In this document: piece after piece, positions 44,090 through 52,853 of the stretch | How the letters are laid out: every line of letters begins with the position of its first letter | How positions within the stretch are numbered: position 1 is the first letter of the stretch | NCBI RefSeq assembly: GCF_017220215.1 | Contig: NZ_CP071130.1 | Location: forward strand, 496,001-560,000 | Length of the DNA stretch: 64,000 bases | Reading direction: 5' to 3' | From: Caballeronia sp. M1242 | GTDB lineage: Bacteria; Pseudomonadota; Gammaproteobacteria; Burkholderiales; Burkholderiaceae | Program-made: the position numbers and the translations under genes | The notes under the pieces: generated by a model | What the model saw: the letters and a program-made list of their open reading frames with translations, nothing else | What the model was told of the DNA's origin: nothing | The model's database searches: none

Positions 44090-44674
44090 TTACTCCGCGC
44101 TCGCTGCCGCGCGCTTCACCGCCCGGACCACGCGCGCGAGGGCTTTCAACGCATCGGCGGGGGCGTCGGCGAATTGCGCCGCGACGATCGCGCCATCCAC
44201 GGCGAGCGCGAGCGCCTGCGCGTCGGCCTTCGCGGTGCGTGACGGCGGCATCAACGCGCGAATCGCGGCGGTCATGTCGCGCTTGTGCCGCCGCGCGATC
44301 TCGACGGCCTGCGGCAGCGTGCCCCCGACTTCGACCACCGAATTAATGAACGCGCAACCGCGATAGGCCTCGCCGCCGAACCATTCCGCGAGCGTCGGTA
44401 CGAGCGCCGAGAGCGTGCCGCCGTGACGCGAAAGGCCGTCGCGGAACCACGTCATCCAGTTGTCGTGCCGGTATTCCAGAAACGCGACGATGAGGTCGTC
44501 CTTGCTCGCGAAGTATCGATAGAACGTTTTCTTCGCCACGCCCGATTCCGCGATCACTCGGTCGATTCCCGTCGCGCGGATGCCGTCGCGGTAGAAGAGG
44601 TCGTGCGCGGTGCGCAGAATGCGGGCATCGGGTGGAAGCTCGGTGGAGTCGGCAGGGGAGGCGATCATGTTCAT
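44090..44674 (-). CDS. TetR-family transcriptional regulator
   Basis: A 194-aa repressor. N-terminal helix-turn-helix: [51 protein letters not shown]. The C-terminal ligand domain is variable ([15 protein letters not shown] is shared by one subgroup of TetR_C domains). Divergent from a SnoaL/NTF2-like gene across a short region with two near-perfect palindromes, so it very likely represses itself and that gene. It ends only 10 bases from the end of the peptide-export operon but is on the opposite strand. Confidence 0.88.
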   Translation of the reverse strand: MNMIASPADSTELPPDARILRTAHDLFYRDGIRATGIDRVIAESGVAKKTFYRYFASKDDLIVAFLEYRHDNWMTWFRDGLSRHGGTLSALVPTLAEWFGGEAYRGCAFINSVVEVGGTLPQAVEIARRHKRDMTAAIRALMPPSRTAKADAQALALAVDGAIVAAQFADAPADALKALARVVRAVKRAAASAE

Positions 44675-44684
44675 GCAACCAATT

Positions 44685-44742
44685 GTAGACAGGTCTGTCT
44701 ACCTGCGCTAGAGTGCGCTTCAGGTAGACAACTCTGTCTACC
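44685..44742. promoter_or_regulatory. Two TetR operator palindromes
   Basis: GTAGACAGGTCTGTCTAC (44685-44702) and GGTAGACAACTCTGTCTACC (44723-44742), both built from the half-site GTAGACA/TGTCTAC, lie between the divergent starts at 44674 and 44768. The first sits 11 bases upstream of the tetR start, fitting autorepression. Confidence 0.85.
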
Positions 44743-44767
44743 ATGCTCAACGTCAACAGGACATGCC

Positions 44768-45235
44768 ATGGAAACCAGACCGCCTCTCCCGCCGTTCGAC
44801 GCTGAAACCGCCGCCCTGAAGGTTCGTCTCGCCGAAGACGGCTGGAACACGCGCGATCCCAAGCGCGTCGCGCTCGCGTACACCGAGGACACGCGCTGGC
44901 GCAACCGCGCGGAGTTCGTCAACGGACGCGCGGAAGTCGAGGCGTTTCTGCATCGCAAGTGGGTGCGCGAGCTCGATTATCGGCTCATCAAGGAGCTATG
45001 GGCGTTCACTGGAAACCGCATCGCCGTGCGCTTCGCATATGAATGGCATGACGATTCGGGCAACTGGCACCGCAGCTATGGCAACGAGAACTGGCAGTTC
45101 AACGAGGCCGGGCTCATGACGCATCGGCATGCGTCGATCAACGATCTGCCGATCAAAGAATCCGAGCGCAAGTATCACTGGCCGCTCGGGCGTCGCCCCG
45201 ACGATCACCCGGGACTGAGCGATCTCGGGCTCTAA
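44768..45235 (+). CDS. SnoaL/NTF2-like protein (DUF1348)
   Basis: A 155-aa protein of the nuclear transport factor 2-like group, DUF1348 type: [70 protein letters not shown], and [18 protein letters not shown]. Function unknown; fold suggests small-molecule binding or enzyme. Controlled, by its position, by the divergent TetR protein and its two operators. AGGACA upstream of ATG 44768. Confidence 0.87.
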   Translation: METRPPLPPFDAETAALKVRLAEDGWNTRDPKRVALAYTEDTRWRNRAEFVNGRAEVEAFLHRKWVRELDYRLIKELWAFTGNRIAVRFAYEWHDDSGNWHRSYGNENWQFNEAGLMTHRHASINDLPIKESERKYHWPLGRRPDDHPGLSDLGL

Positions 45236-45256
45236 CCGAAGAAAGGCGAGCGACGC

Positions 45257-46279
45257 TCACATATCGCGCCGCCGGCGGAACGCCCACCATCCGGCGAGCA
45301 CGGTGAAGCTCGCGACGATCGCCACGAGCAGCCAGAAGCCGTGATGGTTCTCGGCGAGCGGTATGCCGCCGACGTTCATGCCGAAGAAACCGGCCACGAT
45401 ATTGATCGGCAGCGCGAGCACGGTCACGAGCGTCAGCGTGAAAAGCGTACGGTTGCTCTGCTCGTCCATGCGCGTCGCGATTTCTTCCTGCAGCAGCTTG
45501 ATGCGCTCGACGAGTCCGGCGAGGTCGTTCAGGACGAGCGAGAATTCCTCGGTCGCGTCGCGCAGGTCCTGGATGTCCTGCGCATGCAGCCAGCGCGGCG
45601 GGCGCGCGAGCAGCCGAAACACCGAGCCGGGTTCGGGCGCGAGGAGCCGTTGCAGCCTCACGAGCACGCGCCGCTGCGCGCCGAGATCGGAGCGGGTCGT
45701 GGACGCGTGCGTCGACAGAAAGCGATCTTCGATGCCGTCCACTTCCGCGCTCGTCCGCCGCACGATCTGCACGAGCAGATCCGCCTGATCGCGCAGCAGA
45801 TGCGCGAGCAGTTCCGCTGGCGAGCGGAACACTTCGCCGCGCCGCACAGACTCGCGCAACGAATCTATGGAACGCAGCGGCTTCATGCGCGCGGTGACGA
45901 GCAGCTTTTGCTGCGTGTACACCCAGAGCGTCGCGATTTCCGAGGGCGTCAGCTCGAAATTGAACATGACGTCGTTGATGACCGCGAACAGCGCGCCTTC
46001 CTGATGCTCGATGCGCGTCGAATGCGAGCCTTCATGCAGCGTGTCGAAGAACGCATCGGGCAAGCCGAGCCGCGTTTTGATCCATCGCTCGCATGCGCTG
46101 TTGGCGAGATCGAAGTGCAGCCAGAGGAACTCTTTGGCCGTGTCGTCGCGGCTGACCCAGTCGCTCGCCTGTTCCGAATCGATGGGCTCGCCCGGTTGAT
46201 CGACGCGAAAGCGGAAGCCGCAGACGAGGCCGGTGAAGTCGGAACCGTAAAGCGATGTTTGAGGGATAGCGGGATTCAT
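45257..46279 (-). CDS. zntB: ZntB-type CorA-family metal transporter
   Basis: A 340-aa membrane protein with a large cytoplasmic N-terminal domain (coiled stretches LLQEEIATRMDEQSNRTLFTL) and two C-terminal transmembrane helices. The signature GMNVGGIP after the first helix (ALPINIVAGFFGMNVGGIP) is typical of ZntB rather than magnesium CorA. ZntB moves zinc, with proton coupling in studied members. The start MNPAIPQTSLYG (46279) is preferred; the frame continues upstream to 46429 without domain content. Ends with RRRRDM. Confidence 0.86.
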   Translation of the reverse strand: MNPAIPQTSLYGSDFTGLVCGFRFRVDQPGEPIDSEQASDWVSRDDTAKEFLWLHFDLANSACERWIKTRLGLPDAFFDTLHEGSHSTRIEHQEGALFAVINDVMFNFELTPSEIATLWVYTQQKLLVTARMKPLRSIDSLRESVRRGEVFRSPAELLAHLLRDQADLLVQIVRRTSAEVDGIEDRFLSTHASTTRSDLGAQRRVLVRLQRLLAPEPGSVFRLLARPPRWLHAQDIQDLRDATEEFSLVLNDLAGLVERIKLLQEEIATRMDEQSNRTLFTLTLVTVLALPINIVAGFFGMNVGGIPLAENHHGFWLLVAIVASFTVLAGWWAFRRRRDM

Positions 46280-46512
46280 GCGGACGGTGGGTGCGGTCGG
46301 AGACTGGCGGTCTGCTTGGTCAGGCGCTAGTGTGCCACCGGTCGCGGCTCGCGACGCGCGTTTGGCGCGCGCTTCGTGACGCGAAACGATCGGCCCCATC
46401 GTGGCGATGATTGTAAGAATGATTGTCATATTGACGGCGTATCATCACCGCATACGCGACGATAGACGCCGGTCCCGGCGCGCGCCGACTGTCAAACTTG
46501 GGGAGAAGGGTT

Positions 46513-46860
46513 GTGGATGATGACCGTGACGATCTGGATGGCGCGACGCAAACCACCGCGGCGGGACTGATACGCCTCGCATCGGTGATATCGGGCCTGG
46601 CTCGCGACGGCGCGCTCGACACGCGCTTCGGCGCGAAGCTCTACAAGCGGCTCGACAAGGAAGCGCGGCGCGTGGCGGCCGGCGGCGAGCTGGCGTGCGA
46701 GGAAGCGGACCGCGATGCGCTCGTGGCCGCGCTCGGCGAATTGGATCTGGCGCTTCGGCAGCGCGACGCCGCCTCGCTCGTTCAGGCGAATGCGCGCCTG
46801 CGCGAAAGCGAAGAGAACGCTGCGAAACGGCGCAAAGGCAAGCGCGAAGCCAGCGCCTGA
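46513..46860 (+). CDS. Hypothetical protein (helical, charged)
   Basis: A 115-aa protein, helical and charged, with Ala/Arg/Glu-rich heptad-like sequence in the second half (ALGELDLALRQRDAASLVQANARLRESEENAAKRRKGK). GTG start at 46513 with GGAGAAGGG upstream; a TTG at 46498 is also possible. No domain recognised. Divergent from zntB. A response-regulator gene follows 62 bases later on the same strand. Confidence 0.55.
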   Translation: MDDDRDDLDGATQTTAAGLIRLASVISGLARDGALDTRFGAKLYKRLDKEARRVAAGGELACEEADRDALVAALGELDLALRQRDAASLVQANARLRESEENAAKRRKGKREASA

Positions 46861-46922
46861 CCGGTCGTCCGGGCTGGCGCGATTCGTGCGGTACGGCGGT
46901 CAGATGAATACCTCGACTTGCC

Positions 46923-47354
46923 ATGCCCGTGAATTTGCATTCGCCCCAATGCGCTCTCTGGACCAACCGCAGTATCGACGTCGATCTCCCGTGCTGGCGG
47001 ATTCTCGTCGTCGATGACAACGCTTCCAGCGCCGAGGCGCTCGCCGCGGCGCTCACTGCCGACGGATTCGAAACGCGAGTCGCCTTGTCCGGCGTCGACG
47101 CGCTGCATGCGGTCGACGGCTGGGTGCCGCACATCGTCATCCTCGATATCAGCATGCCGGAGCACGACGGCTTTGCGACCGCGCGTGTCCTGCGGCGCAT
47201 CGCTCGTACGCGCGACGCGGGGATCATCGCGTTTACCGCGCTCGGCGAGGAACTTGTGCGCACGAAAGGGCTGCATGCCGGCTTCGACGCGTACTGCCAG
47301 AAGGGCAATTCTCCCGCGACGCTCGTCCATCTGATGCAGCGTCTCGTCCACTGA
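46923..47354 (+). CDS. Stand-alone receiver-domain response regulator
   Basis: A 143-aa single REC domain: acidic pocket VVDDN, phosphoacceptor Asp75 in LDISMPEHDG, Thr in FTALGEE and Lys in YCQKGNS. There is no output domain, so it may act in a phosphorelay or by protein contact, like CheY. No kinase gene adjoins it. The N-terminal ~25 residues (with Cys and Trp) precede the domain and may be dispensable. Confidence 0.87.
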   Translation: MPVNLHSPQCALWTNRSIDVDLPCWRILVVDDNASSAEALAAALTADGFETRVALSGVDALHAVDGWVPHIVILDISMPEHDGFATARVLRRIARTRDAGIIAFTALGEELVRTKGLHAGFDAYCQKGNSPATLVHLMQRLVH

Positions 47355-47649
47355 TAACGTCCCGAATCGGCCTTCGACAACGCCGATCGGCACGAGATTG
47401 TTCTGTCCCTAGCGAAAAGCGTAATCGACGCCCGTCTCGCTCCCCGCCTTACGCGCCGGGGCTTTCCAGCGTTTCGCACGCTCGTGCGGCCACCGATTGT
47501 TGGCGCTAGCTGAAAAGTGTATTGAAATATATCGGGATAAAAAAACGATAGTAGGGGTATACACTGCTTTCCATCGACGTAGCAGACAGTTTCTCGCAAG
47601 ACCGCTGCGGCGCTTTCTGATTGAACGTCAACCGTCTTTGGAGATCACC

Positions 47650-47925
47650 ATGAAACGCAATCTTCTCGCTACCCTTCTTATCGCCGCTTCCGCCACCCTC
47701 GCTGCGCCCGCTTTCGCAAGCGGCTACGGCCCGGCTCCTTTCTATCGCCCGGCTTCCGGCGCTCCGACGTCGCAACAAGGCCCGAGCGCCCAAGCGATCG
47801 CTGCTGAAGAGCACGCACACGGCGTCGATGCGAACGCCTACGGTGGTTCGCGTGACTCGCTGGCTCAGTCCGGCGCCCGCACGCAAGCAGCAAACAGCAC
47901 CAACTCGGTCTTTTTCGGTCACTAA
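47650..47925 (+). CDS. Small secreted protein, Ser/Ala-rich, unknown function
   Basis: A 91-aa protein with a signal peptide (MKRNLLATLLIAASATLAAPAFA) and a short hydrophilic mature part (YGPAPFYRPASGAPTS... ending NSTNSVFFGH). The composition suggests a disordered, periplasmic or secreted product. GGAGATCACC leader before the ATG. I recognise no family. An upstream stretch (about 47520-47560) with ATTGAAATATATCGGG is AT-rich and could be its promoter. Confidence 0.65.
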   Translation: MKRNLLATLLIAASATLAAPAFASGYGPAPFYRPASGAPTSQQGPSAQAIAAEEHAHGVDANAYGGSRDSLAQSGARTQAANSTNSVFFGH

Positions 47926-48047
47926 TCGAACCAGTCTGGCCGGCTTATCCGCCGGCTCTCAAGGCTGAAGCGACCCATTCGGCGCCCGGCGCGGCAGACT
48001 CACAAGGTCTCTCCGCTCCGGGCGCCGATGCTTTTTGCGCCGCCGAT

Positions 48048-49004
48048 TCACGCGTTGACGATCGCGCCGCGCATCACGCTGGCGAGTTCCGACGCCTCGA
48101 ACTTCGACACATACGCGTTCGCGCCGACCTTGCGCACGTGCTGCTCGTTCGCCGATCCCGACAGCGACGAGTGAATCACCACCGGAATGTGCTGCAAGCC
48201 GCTGTCCGCCTTGATTCGGCGCGTGAGCGTGAAGCCGTCCATCTCGGGCATTTCGAGATCGGTGAGCACGAGCGCGATCTCGTCCGATACCTCGGTGCCG
48301 TGCTTCTGCGCCTTGTGCAGCGCGGCTTCGAGCACATCCCACGCTTCCTGACCCGTCTTCGTCATGACGAAGGGCACGCCCATCGCGGTCAGGCTCTGTT
48401 CGATCAGCGCCCGCGCGACGCCCGAATCATCCGCGGCCAGCACGCGCGCGCCCGGCTTCAGTTGCAGACGGCCGGTGCGGGCTTCCGTGATGTCCGATTC
48501 CTGGCCCGGCAGCACGTCGCGCACGATGCGCTCGACATCCAGCACCTGCGCGAGCCGCGATCCGTCGACGTTGCCGTCGAGGCGCGCGAAGCTCGTCACC
48601 GTGCGTCCGCTCGAATGCGACTCCGCCGACAACACCTGATTCCACTCCAGCCGCACGATATCGTCGACTTCCTCGACCGCGAAGCCCTGCGTCGTGCGCG
48701 CAAATTCGGTCACGAGCAGAATCTTGGGGCCGTTCTTCGGGCGGCAGCCGGTGATGCGCGCGAGGTCGATCACCGGAATGATCTGCCCGCGAATGTCGGC
48801 GACGCCGAGAATCTCCTCGCTGGAACCGGCGACGGCGGTGATCGTCGGCATCGCGAGGATCTCGCGCACCTTGAACACGTTGATGCCGTAAAGCTCGCGC
48901 TGCTCCGAGTCCGGCGCCTCGCCCAGCTTGAAGAGAAGCAACTCGAACATGTTGCTGCCCGCGAGCCGCACGCGCTGCTCGATATCCTGTTGTGAATTGC
49001 TCAC
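48048..49004 (-). CDS. cheV: CheV chemotaxis coupling protein/response regulator
   Basis: A 318-aa protein. N-terminal CheW-like domain (LLLFKLGEAPDSEQRELYGINVFKVREIL, VADIRGQIIPVIDLARITGC). C-terminal receiver domain (VLAADDSGVARALIEQSLTAMG, phosphoacceptor Asp in LVLTDLEMPEMDGF, Lys in AYVSKFEA). CheV couples chemoreceptors to CheA and tunes adaptation in species that have it. There is no other che gene in the window. Start ATG 49004 with GGAG upstream. Confidence 0.9.
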   Translation of the reverse strand: MSNSQQDIEQRVRLAGSNMFELLLFKLGEAPDSEQRELYGINVFKVREILAMPTITAVAGSSEEILGVADIRGQIIPVIDLARITGCRPKNGPKILLVTEFARTTQGFAVEEVDDIVRLEWNQVLSAESHSSGRTVTSFARLDGNVDGSRLAQVLDVERIVRDVLPGQESDITEARTGRLQLKPGARVLAADDSGVARALIEQSLTAMGVPFVMTKTGQEAWDVLEAALHKAQKHGTEVSDEIALVLTDLEMPEMDGFTLTRRIKADSGLQHIPVVIHSSLSGSANEQHVRKVGANAYVSKFEASELASVMRGAIVNA

Positions 49005-49329
49005 TGCTTCTCCTGTGGTGTGGGCGCTTGCGCCGCGTAGTCCTGGCGGAAGACGGAATTTCCGCGCGATGCCTGATTAGCGGCACGAATCGGCGAAACT
49101 GAAGGCAGGGAAAGCACAGGTGCGGCGCCGCTTGTCTCCCGCTGCGTGTCCCGCTGTCGTCCCGCTGTGTCCTATACTCTTCGCGAATGGTCGGGTTAAT
49201 GCCGATGAATGCATCGGACGGAAGCCTTACGCTCATACAGCGCAGCAACGTGTTCCGGATACAACGCAGCGCGCCCGACCATCCACCACGCGGACGGTGA
49301 ACGGCGCGCAAGTCAGACGGAGGCGGTCG

Positions 49330-49770
49330 ATGGCAACAGTCGCAAAGGTTCTGAGCTCGAAACCCGAACAGACGGTCTATACGATCGCGGACACGGCGCC
49401 GGTCTTCGACGCGATAAAGCTGATGGCGGACAAGCACATCGGCGCGGTGATCGTCACGCGCGGCGACGAAATCGTCGGCATCATGACCGAGCGCGACTAT
49501 GCGCGCAAAGTCGTGCTCATGGACCGCTCGTCGAAAGACACGCCGGTGCGCGACATCATGACTTCGCACGTGCGCTACGTGCGGCCCGACCAGACCACCG
49601 ACGACTGCATGGCGCTCATGACCGACAAGCGCATGCGCCACTTGCCGGTGATCGACAACGGCAAGCTGGTCGGCATGATTTCCATCGGCGATCTGGTCAA
49701 GAACATCATCTCCGAGCAGCAGTTCACCATTCAGCAACTCGAGTACTACATCCGGGGCGAGCACACGTAA
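49330..49770 (+). CDS. Paired CBS-domain protein
   Basis: A 146-aa protein made only of two tandem CBS motifs (TAPVFDAIKLMADKHIGAVIVTRGDEIVGIMTERDYARKVVL and TTDDCMALMTDKRMRHLPVIDNGKLVGMISIGDLVKNII). It would bind adenine nucleotides or similar ligands in the cleft. Ends QLEYYIRGEHT. GGAGGCGGTCG ribosome-binding region. Widespread conserved stand-alone protein; its regulatory target is unknown. Confidence 0.9.
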   Translation: MATVAKVLSSKPEQTVYTIADTAPVFDAIKLMADKHIGAVIVTRGDEIVGIMTERDYARKVVLMDRSSKDTPVRDIMTSHVRYVRPDQTTDDCMALMTDKRMRHLPVIDNGKLVGMISIGDLVKNIISEQQFTIQQLEYYIRGEHT

Positions 49771-49859
49771 GCATCAGGCAGCGCACGCTCCCGTTGTAAG
49801 GCTTTCGTTATAATCGGCACGCTCGCCGGCCGCTTCGATGCGTCTCGGCGCACGCAATC

Positions 49860-50894
49860 ATGCGACGAACCGCAAGGAGCGCAGCCGATGACCGTGTCCG
49901 CACCTTGGCCGATGCGTCGGCCGCCGCCCGCGCGCTCGCGCCCGACGCGCCGTTTTTCATCGTGATGAACGCCGGTTCCGGGCGCAGGCAGGCGGACGAA
50001 ACACGCGCGGCTTTGGCGCGCGAGTTCGGCGCGGCGGGGCGGCGCTTCGATCTGCGCGTGGTCGACAAGCCCCGGCGTCTCGCCGCCGCCGCGCGCGAAG
50101 CCGCCGAGCAGGCTCGCGCGCAACGCGGCGTGCTCGTCGGCGCAGGCGGCGACGGCACGCTCTGCACGGTTGCCGAAGCGGCGCTGAAAGCGGACGTGCC
50201 GTTCGGCGTGCTGCCGCGCGGCACCTTCAACTACTTTAGTCGCGACCACGGCATACCCGCCGATCTCGACGCATCGACGAAACTGCTGCTCGACGCGCGC
50301 GCGTATCCGGTGCAGGTCGGTTACGTGAACGACCGCATGTTCATCGTCAACGCGAGCCTCGGGCTGTATCCGAAGCTGCTCGAGGACCGCGAAGCCTACA
50401 AGCGGCAATTCGGCCGCAGCCGGCTCGTCGCGCTGTGGTCGGCGCTTTTCACGCTGTTGCGGCGGCATCGACATTTGAGGCTGCATATCGAGCATGAGGG
50501 ACGCACGCGCGAAGTGCGTTCGTCGACGCTCTTCGTCGGCAACAACCGGCTCCAGCTCGAACAGATCGGCATGGCCGAGGCCCGCGCGGTGGAACAGGGC
50601 TTGCTCGTCGCGATTGCGCCGCGGCCTATCGGGCGGCTGGCGCATCTGCTGCTGTCGCTGCGTGGCGCGGCGGGTCGTCTCGCCGATTCGGACCACGTCG
50701 AGAGTTTCACGTTCGACAAGATCACGGTGACGCGGCCGTCGCGTGGCATGCGGTCGACGGGTAGACGCCGCGTGAAAGTGGCAACCGACGGCGAAATCGC
50801 GTGGCTCGACATGCCGCTCGAATTCCGCGTGTCCGACCGGCCGCTGCTCTTGCTCAAGCCCGAGCCCGCCGTGGCCGAAGCCAATCGCTCATGA
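49860..50894 (+). CDS. Diacylglycerol/sphingosine kinase-like lipid kinase
   Basis: A 344-aa YegS/DgkB-type lipid kinase. The catalytic domain has the nucleotide loop FFIVMNAGSGRRQADETRA, VGAGGDGTLCTVAEA (the GGDGT motif), and FGVLPRGTFNYFSRDHGIP. The C-terminal beta-sandwich (VHVE-type GQALVAIAPRPIGRLA) fits family. Substrate unknown; most likely a lipid alcohol. Overlaps the next gene by 4 bases (ATGA), so kinase and phosphoesterase are coupled. Confidence 0.88.
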   Translation: MRRTARSAADDRVRTLADASAAARALAPDAPFFIVMNAGSGRRQADETRAALAREFGAAGRRFDLRVVDKPRRLAAAAREAAEQARAQRGVLVGAGGDGTLCTVAEAALKADVPFGVLPRGTFNYFSRDHGIPADLDASTKLLLDARAYPVQVGYVNDRMFIVNASLGLYPKLLEDREAYKRQFGRSRLVALWSALFTLLRRHRHLRLHIEHEGRTREVRSSTLFVGNNRLQLEQIGMAEARAVEQGLLVAIAPRPIGRLAHLLLSLRGAAGRLADSDHVESFTFDKITVTRPSRGMRSTGRRRVKVATDGEIAWLDMPLEFRVSDRPLLLLKPEPAVAEANRS

Positions 50895-51733
50895 CCGTAT
50901 TGCTGCATATTTCCGATCCGCATTTCGGCACCGAGCGGCCCAAAGTCGTCGCGGCGCTGCTGCGTCTTGCCGAGGCGGTGCCGCCCGACGTCGTCATCCT
51001 GTCGGGCGATATCACGCAGCGGGCGCGCCGCTATCAGTTCGACGAGGCGCGCGCCTTCATGAATACGTTCGGCACGACGCCCGCCGTGATCGTGCCGGGC
51101 AATCACGATATTCCGCTCTACGATGTCTTCACGCGGCTCGTGCGCCCGTACGCGAACCATCAACGCGCGTTCGGCGAGGAACTGGAGCCGTCGTTCGAAT
51201 CGCGCGATGCGCTCGTGCTCGGCGTCAACACGACGCGGCCGTATCGCCACAAGGACGGCGAAGTGTCGATGCCGCAAATCCGGCGCGTCGCGGCGCGGCT
51301 GGAGGCGGCGAGCGCGGCGCAGTTGCGCGTCGTGGTCACGCATCAGCCGGTGGCGGTCACGCGCGCAAGCGACGAGACGAACCTGCTGCACGGGCGCGAG
51401 CGCGCGGTGCCGCGCTGGGCGCGGGCGGGCGCCGACCTGATTCTCGGCGGACACATTCACCTGCCGTACGTGCTGCCGCTGCACGATACGTTCGCCGACC
51501 TGCCGCGCCGCATGTGGGCGGTGCAGGCGGGCACGGCGATGTCGTCGCGCACGCGGGCGACCGTCGGCAATTCCGTGAACGTGATCCGCTACGCGTGCAA
51601 CGCGACCGGACGGCGCGCGCGCGTGGAACGCTGGGATTACGCCGAGCCGAGCGGCCGCTTCGAACAGCTCGCGTGTCATGAACTCGCGCTCGACAGTGCG
51701 TCGCAGGCTGCGGCGCTGACATCGGCCGAATGA
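50891..51733 (+). CDS. Calcineurin-like metallophosphoesterase
   Basis: A 280-aa metallophosphoesterase with all metal motifs: HISDPHFG, ILSGDITQRARR, VPGNHD, VVTHQP and GGHIHLPY. The pattern resembles CpdA-like and 3',5'-cyclic-nucleotide phosphodiesterases or lipid A/UDP hydrolases. Translationally coupled to the lipid kinase (4-base overlap), which suggests a lipid or phospholipid role. Confidence 0.88.
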   Translation: MTVLLHISDPHFGTERPKVVAALLRLAEAVPPDVVILSGDITQRARRYQFDEARAFMNTFGTTPAVIVPGNHDIPLYDVFTRLVRPYANHQRAFGEELEPSFESRDALVLGVNTTRPYRHKDGEVSMPQIRRVAARLEAASAAQLRVVVTHQPVAVTRASDETNLLHGRERAVPRWARAGADLILGGHIHLPYVLPLHDTFADLPRRMWAVQAGTAMSSRTRATVGNSVNVIRYACNATGRRARVERWDYAEPSGRFEQLACHELALDSASQAAALTSAE

Positions 51734-51773
51734 AGCGCGCGCCTGAGACAATAGACGCCCGACTGGAGACGCC

Positions 51774-52163
51774 ATGAGTTTCGAACTGACGATGCTGGCC
51801 TGGACGCTCGTGCTCGCGCTGGTGCAAGTGCTGCTGCCGGCGCTCTTGCGCAACCGCGAGACCGGCATCCGCTACAACACCGGCCCACGCGATGGCCCCG
51901 CGCCGCCGCCCGGCAAGCTCACCGCGCGTCTGATGCGCGCGCAGTCGAATCTCTTCGAGACGCTGCCGGTCTTCGCGGTGGCCGTGCTGATCGTCCACGT
52001 GACCGGGCGCGAGAACCCGCTCACGCATTACGGCGCGCTGGCCTACTTCGTCGCGCGGGTGATCTACGTGCCGCTGTACGCCGCGGGCGTGCCGTTCCTG
52101 CGCTCCCTCGCGTGGCTGGTTTCCGTGGTCGGCATCATTCAGATCCTCGTTCCCATCATTTAG
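51774..52163 (+). CDS. MAPEG-family inner-membrane protein
   Basis: A 129-aa protein with four hydrophobic segments and the MAPEG pattern: NRETGIRYNTGPRDG followed by AQSNLFETLPVFAVAVLIVH and FVARVIYVPLYAAGVP. Family members range from glutathione transferases to proteins of unknown role. 40 bases after the phosphoesterase stop and 12 bases before the esterase start, so all four genes from 49860 may be one transcript. Confidence 0.87.
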   Translation: MSFELTMLAWTLVLALVQVLLPALLRNRETGIRYNTGPRDGPAPPPGKLTARLMRAQSNLFETLPVFAVAVLIVHVTGRENPLTHYGALAYFVARVIYVPLYAAGVPFLRSLAWLVSVVGIIQILVPII

Positions 52164-52175
52164 AGAGAAGTGCTC

Positions 52176-52853
52176 ATGAGCGATTCACCGTCGGTGGTGG
52201 AAATCGAAACTGCGCCGAATCCCGAGTTCGCCGTCATTCTGATGCACGGCCTCGGCGCCGACGCGAACGACTTCGTGCCGCTCGTGCCCGAGCTGCGCCT
52301 CGCGGATGCGCCCGCCGTGCGCTTCGTCTTCCCGAACGCGCCGGAGATACCGGTCACGGCGAACAACGGCTACGTGATGCGCGCGTGGTACGACATTCTG
52401 TCGTTCGAGGGCATCAACCGGAAGGTGGATGAAGCGGGCATCGAGGCGTCGGTCGAGCGCGTGCGCGCGTTGATCGCCGAGCAGAACGCGCGCGGCATTG
52501 CGACCGAGCGCATCTTCATCGCCGGCTTTTCGCAAGGCGGCGCGATGACGTATCACGCCGGTCTCACACATCCGGAAAAGCTCGCGGGCCTGATCGTGTT
52601 GTCGGGCTATATCCCGTCGCCAGATCTGATCGATGCCTCGATCAGCGAAGCCAATCGCGCCGTGCCGGTGTTCGCCGCACACGGCAGCTTCGACGACGTG
52701 CTCGACGTGCGGCTCGGCGAGGAAGCGTGCGAATTCGCGCGCGGCCACGGTTGCGCCGTGGACTGGCACGCGTACCCGATGGCGCATACGGTCTGCATGG
52801 AAGAGGTCGAAGCGCTGCGGGCGTGGTTCGCGGCGCGGCTCACCGGCCGTTGA
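52176..52853 (+). CDS. Phospholipase/carboxylesterase-type alpha/beta hydrolase
   Basis: A 225-aa alpha/beta hydrolase of the acyl-protein thioesterase/carboxylesterase family: VILMHGLGADANDF (oxyanion loop), catalytic Ser in IAGFSQGGAMTYHAG, Asp in SFDDVLDVRLG, and His in YPMAHTVCMEEV. Close in layout to Pseudomonas carboxylesterase II. Start ATG 52176 (SD GAGAG). Its 3' end overlaps the convergent sensor kinase by 14 bases. Confidence 0.9.
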   Translation: MSDSPSVVEIETAPNPEFAVILMHGLGADANDFVPLVPELRLADAPAVRFVFPNAPEIPVTANNGYVMRAWYDILSFEGINRKVDEAGIEASVERVRALIAEQNARGIATERIFIAGFSQGGAMTYHAGLTHPEKLAGLIVLSGYIPSPDLIDASISEANRAVPVFAAHGSFDDVLDVRLGEEACEFARGHGCAVDWHAYPMAHTVCMEEVEALRAWFAARLTGR

